Assembly (NCBI GenBank): GCA_029851415.1
Contig: CM056741.1
Location: forward strand, 84,954,282 to 85,018,281
Source: Eretmocerus hayati
Lineage: Eukaryota > Arthropoda > Insecta > Hymenoptera > Aphelinidae
Direction of reading: 5' to 3'
Length of the DNA: 64,000 bases
Below the pieces are notes generated by a model. That model saw nothing but the letters and a program-made list of their open reading frames with translations, did no database searches and was not told the origin of the DNA. A program made the translations under genes and the position numbers. Of the stretch, positions 57,362-64,000 are shown one piece after another; the first letter of the stretch is position 1; each line of letters starts with the position of its first letter.

Positions 57362-59700
57362 CATCCGTGCTGAACGAGAGTACAATTGGCCTCTGCATAT
57401 AAATTGTTTTGCTCACATGTTACCTTACTTTTTTTGTTGTGACAAGCCGAACTATGCACGATGGGGAACATGGTATGTTGCAGATGTGTTGTGTCAACTA
57501 CCTCCAGAGGTAGAAACACAATTTTTGAATGGTGACTTTGTCGTCAATTTAACAGAAGTCGTATATAATGGTATATGGGCTGATTTGGCTATGGAAAAAA
57601 ACCGGTATAAGAGACAGTAAAAGTGACGGAGGAGTTGTAGGGAAGACGAGTTCAGCCAACACTTTGCTTCGTTGGTCAATAACCCGACACATCACTTCCG
57701 CATACTCAGCTAGCATGCGTGAACGAAGTGGCCAGCCATTGAGTAACGATTCAGATATTGACATAAAGAAACTGCTGAAAGAAGATGATGATGACGTTAG
57801 AAAAATGTTGGAATACATAAAAACCCATATGGCTGATCCATTTTCTGACGATACTCGTGCAGATGTGCTGATTAATATATCAAGTGGTTTGGTTGCTCCC
57901 AATGATGTGGCTTCATCTCTCTCGAATGCTTTGAGTGCCGGCAGGGAAAAACTGTTAAAATTCATTGAAGGCTCATTGCAAGAAGGATCAGAGCAGAAAA
58001 AGAGCTTCTATGAACCAATCTCCAGATATGATTTGAGAAATTTCACCACGGTCACTGAAAGAAAGACGAACTTACAAGGAAAAACGTCAGGCTGTAAAGA
58101 AATATCACCGAATCTCTTATATCCAAGAGCTCTAGCTATTTCAAGTTTGTGTGGTGGTATCACTTTAGAAAGAATTCTCAGTTATCCCCTGTCTAATTAC
58201 CCACCAATATTTTCCAAACCTGATGGTTCTCGGAGGAAAAATACCAAATCTGATCTCTTACACGCACTCGAGAGAGAAATCAACCAATTTATATTGAAAG
58301 AAAGGCCTCAAAGCGACAATCCAATTATCATTATCGATGGGATCGCAGTATTGCAATCTCTGAATGACGTTGGCTTACGAACATTTGATGATGTAGCTCT
58401 AAGGATCATGGAGTTTTTGATCTCACGGCTGATGTATGCCAATGAGGTACACATCATCTTTGACAGATATGATGTGACATCCCTCCATCCAAAAGAAGAG
58501 GAAAGAGGTTGTCGCTATGGGCATGCAAGCAAAGTTGATGATGTCAAAGGCGGTCGAATCATGCAGGATTTCAAACTGGTATTAGCAAACAATGAGAGGA
58601 AATCTGCTCTTACTAGATTTATCTGTGAATACCTTGAGGTACATCTACTCAAATCTCCTTTTCTGGCTGCAAATAGTGGCAAAAGAGTTATACTTGCTGG
58701 AGGTTTTGAGCCTAGAAATAGCGCATTTGTAATTTCTTCCGGGCTCGTGTCAGTTATTCCTGAACTAACATGTAATCATATTGAGGCAGATACAAGAATA
58801 GTATTTCATGCCTACATGACATCATCTCTCCATGCAAATAATAATTTTACCGATTTGTTCATCGAATCACTAGATACTGATGTACTTTTACTGTTGACTG
58901 CGCACCATCGAGATTTCGCCGGCAGCCCCTCCGTATGGTTTCATACTGGGAGAATTGATCGTGTATCTGACAAGAGACGATTTATTCCTATCCATATTTT
59001 GGCAAATAAGATAGGACAACAACGGTCTTCAGCTCTTTTAGCTCTTCATGCTATAAGTGGTTGCGACACAACTTCATCAATATCTGGATTTGGGAAGAAA
59101 ACTGTCTATGAAACCTTTACAAAAATGAGGACAGAAGATGTAACTTGTTTGTCAAAATTGAGTGATTTATCCTTCAATTGCGCTCTAGATGCTGTATCTC
59201 GATTCATGGCAAGGTTATTTGATTCAAAAGTGGTTTTGCAATCAGAGAATTTCTCCATAAATTCTCTAAGATACCGCTTGGCCGTTGAAAAAAATTCGCC
59301 CACAACACGACTGCCACCTTGTGAGTCAGCTTTAATTCAACATCTGAAGCGGAGCTTGTGGCAAATTCGTGAATCGGCGCAAGCGACTCAATCTCAAATT
59401 GAGGATTGCGACCCCCTCGAATGTGGTTGAACGATTGAGAATGAGCAACTGATACCAATCTATTATGAAGGAGAAACGGCAATGGAAGTACTTGAGAAGT
59501 ATTTTTGTTCGTGTCGAGGTTCTGCTTGTTGTGAGACAGAAAAATGCCCATGTCTCGTTTCCGATTTAACTTGTTCTCCTATTTGTACGTGCTCAAAAGC
59601 ATGTAGAAATCATGTCGAAGACCCAACCATACATGCAAGCATCTTAAACAGAACAGATTTGGATCTAGAGTTTTCGCATGAAGAGCCGCCGCAAGAGTAA
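57362..59700 (+). pseudogene. Transposon protein, C-terminal half: FEN-1/XPG-like nuclease and CXC cluster
   Basis: Continues 54973 in frame ('IRAEREYNWPLH', 'YFFCCDKPNYARWGTWYVAD'). An extra A in the A7 run at about 57595-57601 shifts the frame before 'GIRDSKSDGGVVGKTSS'. The nuclease domain then shows acidic residues at FEN-family positions: 'IIIIDG' (Asp 58336), 'IIFDRYD' (58462), 'HIEADTR' (58783), 'SLDTDVLLL' (58873 and 58879) and 'SGCDTTSSISGFGKKT' (58059+1000; helix-3-turn-helix with Asp 59065). A TGA at 59428-59430 interrupts 'ECG...TIENEQLIPIYYEG', probably from TGG. The end is a Cys-rich CXC-like cluster near 59507-59625 ('CSCRGSACCETEKCPC'). Predicted role: structure-specific DNA cleavage in transposition; dead in this copy. 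Confidence 0.8.
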
Positions 59701-60171
59701 CTAACTTTTGTCTATTTCAACGCTGGCTCTACATTCTGTGGAAGATTGTATTATTTGACTGAATAAAGATAGAATGAGATATCACAAGACCTTCTCGTTT
59801 CAATGACTACTCAACATCAACTTGGAACTTTATAGGAGTAAGCGTAACCACACATGTTGAATAAGCTCATCACAACAAACGTCCAAAGATTGTCTTTCAA
59901 TTTCAAAACTTATCGAACCAGACCGATAGTTATTCTATTGCTTCAGAGATACTGAAGGATCATTCTGTAAGTCCATTGATGATTGATGTTCCGAAAAATA
60001 AGAAATATCGAAATTTAATGAGGAATTTCGAAGAATACTCCGATTTTTAGCGCGTTTGCCTCAATTTGATGGAAAAGGACCATCTTTTGAAATTATCTCT
60101 TCAACTCATTTCGTTAGATCTATCATGATGTACAAAAAAGCTCTTGGGTATTTTGTTGAAAAATGCATCGT
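59701..60171. other. 3' region of the transposon, with extra TIR-like subrepeat
   Basis: At about 60130-60178 the block GTATTTTGTTGAAAAATGCA repeats the TIR subrepeat in the same orientation as the right arm. Confidence 0.6.
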
Positions 60172-60723
60172 TGATAATGTGATGAATTAGATACACTAGC
60201 TAGAAAACAGCCACTGAATCAACCGCATATTCTGTTTGCTCATTATCTCAGAATAAACACATCTGAGCGGAAATTGAGTGAGAATCTTAATTGTAGATTT
60301 TTTTTAATCTACAAAAAAGGTCTGATGGTATTTTGTCGAAAAACGCATCGTTACCGAGATTTAGCGAGAAAATCGAAGAGAGGATCTATTTTGCCACTAA
60401 ACTTGGCAAATAACTCAGAAATAATGCGTTTCTCGAGGAAAACGGTGGGAATCATTTTTATAGATCTTTCAAAGATCTACAAAAAGTTACTACACACATT
60501 TCGCCGCAAAATCGATATTTTCCGATTTATGATGAAAAAACCGTACAAAAAGCGAAGAAATGCGTGTTTTCATTGTTTATTTATGCCACGCCCCAATTTT
60601 TAAACAATAATTCTTATCAATATTGATTATTGAATGTATCACCTATCATTTAAGCCCAAGATCGTAGTGAAGTACCGAGTTTAGCCACTTAGTGATCGAA
60701 ATCAGAGGGTCACACGCCTGACT
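60172..60723 (-). repeat. Right TIR of the 9-kb transposon
   Basis: Inverse of 51706-52259. Frames within it (for example 60274-60603) mirror frames in the left arm and are not genes. Confidence 0.9.
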
Positions 60724-63700
60724 TTCTCGATGAGCTGTAAGTGTAAGTCGACAATCAATGCGTGGAGTACACTTTCATGGACAGTGTATCGGAAACGATT
60801 TTGTTGGGTAGTCGGAGGTTTCTCAGTGGCTGCACAAATCACCTCATACATTCATTAGCCGGAATTCATGAGGATATCAGCGATTTTCCTTTATTCTGAA
60901 TAGATCTGAAGAACATCAATCACAATAGTATTTGGACGATTTCAAATATAAATTAGTGGAATTCACTTCATGTCTGAGGATTTTGTTATATTTATTCTAG
61001 GCTTCGATCCCGTTATGCTCGGGTATTTCAATACGATCATCCAAGCCTTATCAAGTTCATATGAGACTAGTAGAACTGCCTCGCTCGCGTGTTCGCTCGG
61101 CCACAGTGTACAGAAACTCACTGGTGATGTGGAGATGTCAATGTTTTCTTCAATAATTACCAATATCTGAGGATGATTCTCATAATGAGATAACTTAATT
61201 GTAGGCCTTCATTCTTCCATCTCATCTTTGAATCCATTCAATTTGTATCTTCATTTCAACATATTCTGTATATGAGAGGTTCTACAGAACTTTTGATATT
61301 TGGGTCGCTAAAAAGTGGAATACTTTCTTTCATGGCACGCGTCTGAAACCAATTTTGCTGGTAACTAGGACCTCCTCAATGTGTGAGAAAATACGTGCCC
61401 ACTGGTTTGGAAGGATGTTATTTCTGTAATCGATAAAGACTATCATCTGCCGTATGAAATCCGTCGAGCGCGCCCAATTTAATCCTGATTCATGCACTCG
61501 CAACACGCAAAAGCTACTTCAAACGCAGTTACACATTGTATTCCACTAGTTTTCTGTTTTTTGACCATGTTGGATAAGTGGCAGTACTCGAGTTCCACCT
61601 ATTTGCGTTTTGGCGTCCCCATCCGTGTTTCACTATAAAATTTCTAAATCGAGTCTATAGTGACTCTTATGGGAAAGAAATGGGTCCCTAAGTGTATTGT
61701 AGCTGTTTTTGAGTTTTATATGAACGATTACAATGTCATGGAAGCGCCCACATGATCCCGATCACATAAGTTTTCATCGATAAAATGTTTGTAATGCTTC
61801 TCATTCGAGTAACATTCGATGTCAGGACCTGAAAACTGTAAGATATTGCTTGTGATTAGGTTGAAAGAAATGGGCAAAACATCTCAGGAGCGTGACCCCT
61901 TCCCCTTCCCATGCCATGAGAATTTGACCTCTTTCAGTCGAGTGGGCGCATGAACTCATCTATCTTCGTGAAGCTGTCATTCCAACGCAGTTGGTTGCAC
62001 GCATCTAAAGCAAACGGGATATTATTGGTGTTGTTTTAAGCTCTGGAAATTCGTTTTGATCATGTACTCATCGCAATTGTTATTTTTTTTATAAGCCAAG
62101 TACGAGAGATCTCATTTTTTCGTGAGAACTCGGTTACGCGACTTCGACGTTCATTCATGACAGCCACGTCAGGGCACGCAACTGAAACCAATGTTTCCTC
62201 AAAATATAAGGTGTCGAGATGGTCACTGAATTTGGGCAGAATTTTTCGAGCAATGTTACTTTCGCAGCAGGCTTGAGAAATCAGAAAATGGCGCAAGTAT
62301 GGTGAGAGATACCCAGAAAATGAGGGTTGCAGGCCATGCCGCGCATAGCCAGTTCACTTTGACAAAAGAATGGATCGAGTGCAGATATAGAGGCCCCGGA
62401 GCCTACCTAATCTAGTGCCAACTTGACAAACATTTGAAGGTTCAGAGACAGCGTGCAGTACGCACAATTTCAAAAGTTCTGTAGAATCTTTCATATGCGT
62501 AATATTTGTGAATCAGATATGTATGATGGAATCCCGAAAATCGCCGCGGTTTGAAAAATAGAGTCCCTGAGAGTCTAACAGCGCTTATAGTCACTGAGGA
62601 GAACATTCGTTCTGCGAATTGAGGAAAGGTATTTGATTGGCAAGAACAAATTAAGAGACCCGACGTAATGAACTCGTCGTTAACCTTCCTCGAAACCAGG
62701 TATACTCTTGTAAATTTTGTTGATGGAACGAAACTGCTCGTAGGATTTTTCATAGAAAACCATTGGAAACGTTCATTCTCAAGGTATCGTTCTCTTGGAG
62801 TAGTAGTAGCGGTACTGGATAAGTCAAACTCTCGTCCGCCCGCGATATAGGTATAGTGAATGCGCGCAGCAGGCGACAACATAACCCCGTAACGGCCAAA
62901 AGGGGCTACATTTGTCTTTGCATCTCTCTTCATAGGCACTGAATCATCAGTCTGACTGTTGCTGAGTGATTTTCGTGCATTCTTCCTTCTGTGTATCCAT
63001 TTTCATGAAAATCTGAACATCAGATATCACTGTACTCGTGATCTTCCATAAGACTCCGCGTAAACGGCTTTTACAAAAAGGCCGAGAATTTCTTCCCCCG
63101 ATACTGGAGGCTTCACAAATTTCAACTGAAGATCTTCGAGACCCTAATCTACAACTGTGCCAACTTTCGTTATCTTCTGAACGTCAATTCTAGTACTGCT
63201 AGTACTACCTCAATATAAAGAGGTATTAAAATCCATTCAATTCAGAATAATACCATCAGCAATGAAGCTGAAACCAACAAAAGGATGTCAGATGAATTCT
63301 GAACAGGTAATCTTTGTATGCTCACCACGATGTTGGGGAAATATTCATCTCTGATCAATTCATGATGCCGAAGGAATGCGACATCGGACCAAGATGAAAT
63401 TTCCATGGCGTACCGAGACAATGACACAATTTTATTAGGACTCCGAGAGAATTCTGAATAGGGTTCTATACAAGTTCTGAGAACAGCTTCGGGAGAGTTT
63501 CGTTGAAGTAGCTAAATCCTACATCCGATCTAATCCCAACAGAAGATTATGGGGGTATGGGAGAACTTATCAGGAAGTGATGCAGGACTGAAAAAGAGTG
63601 TTTTCGGAGCTCTTCCGAAACCCCGACAGATCAGTGGAATTTTTGAGAGCCGTCGGATTTCTTGAGATGAAATTTTTCTTCCAAGTGTGATTGTATTATT

Positions 63701-64000
63701 AGTAATACGAGATCGAAAACTTTGGCGGAATGATGGAATCAATTGCAAGAATGAAAAACTTCCAAATGAAATTCATTCATAACCGGAAAGATTCGCCCTT
63801 TCCTCAAATTGCCTATAGAAACGTATACTCTATTTCTGGGGTTATTCCAATCAAATTCCTGATTATGATTCTTCATGGAATTTGACTTATACCATCCAGA
63901 TTTGATAATTTTCGATTTTCCGATAATTTAAGAATTTTTAGTTAGAGTTGCACTATTGTTGTGCTCGAACGGGCAATCTGTAACTATCTGCGAGTTGAGA
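60724..64000. other. No gene recognised in the last 3.3 kb
   Basis: AT-rich with short frames. The longest, minus 62442-62939 (165 codons, start 'MPMKRDAKTNVAPFGRYGV'), has no known motif, sits over a CG-richer patch at 62840-62900 and could be chance or a short exon. No inverted or tandem repeats noticed. Confidence 0.45.

Larger units (their letters stand above)
51706..60723 (+). mobile_element. 9-kb DNA transposon with ~550-bp TIRs and a nuclease-bearing protein
   Basis: Ends AGTCAGGCGTGTGACCCTC (51706) and inverse (60705-60723). Inverted arms run 51706-52259 and about 60172-60723 with ~90% identity, and contain internal repeats of GTATTTTGTCGAAAAACGCA. The unit contains one large coding region (52707-59700) interrupted by an LTR-like insertion (54974-57357). 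A ~1,500-residue protein ending in an XPG/FEN-type nuclease, with long TIRs, matches what is described for Academ transposons; that assignment is inference. Target duplication is not clear (TT or TTT). Confidence 0.8.

Noticed and set aside
62442..62939. 165-codon minus-strand frame as a gene
   Set aside because: No motif, no splice or promoter support, and Ser/Thr/Phe-rich composition typical of chance frames.

Overview
The window reads as repeat-dense nuclear DNA of an arthropod, most likely an insect. It is AT-rich and has no operons and no intact housekeeping gene. It carries decayed ZAD/C2H2 zinc-finger genes (an arthropod-expanded family), an R1-type non-LTR retrotransposon, a Penelope-like element (PLE), hAT, Tc1-like, Tigger-like and Transib-like DNA transposons, a tRNA-derived SINE head and a hairpin-rich satellite. 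Almost every long open frame is a transposon gene, a broken gene or a chance frame in a repeat. I found no gene I would call a functional host gene.

Layout: 1-4298 is a zinc-finger pseudogene (+) split by a 3.2-kb Transib-like element. 4299-9260 is a 5-kb element with ~260-bp terminal inverted repeats (TIRs), holding nested MITEs and a USP-like ORF. 9931-21922 is a complete LTR retrotransposon: two LTRs, primer-binding site, polypurine tract and a 5-bp duplication. I see no pol gene in its interior. R1-type retrotransposons have entered a (CT)n tract in each LTR, and a 2.75-kb GGGCCTAA-rich element sits in its interior. 21928-24250 is the inverted second copy of the zinc-finger pseudogene. 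24600-27600 holds a 188-bp tandem repeat, a palindromic MITE and a CG-rich repeat family.

27638-47802 is one ~2.8-kb PLE blown up to 20 kb by two later insertions: a 2.9-kb Tc1-like element (TA target) and a 14.5-kb TTAA-flanked composite. Removing either with one target copy restores the reverse-transcriptase frame. The PLE has hammerhead ribozymes in its inverted terminal repeats. The composite contains a Tigger remnant, a SINE head, two inverted-repeat elements and a ~4.8-kb satellite array of 196-bp units.

47803-51705 has an orphan ORF and a dead hAT transposase (-). 51706-60723 is the most interesting unit: a 9-kb DNA transposon with ~550-bp TIRs and one ~1,500-residue coding region. 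That region has an N-terminal Cys finger, a central conserved domain, a FEN-1/XPG-like nuclease with its acidic residues intact, and a C-terminal CXC cluster. It is interrupted by a 2.4-kb LTR-like insertion whose removal restores the frame. An Academ-like assignment is my inference. 60724-64000 shows nothing I can assign.

The window can be read as a stratigraphy of nested insertions. Several are proved internally by target-site duplications, restored frames or an empty paralogous site.
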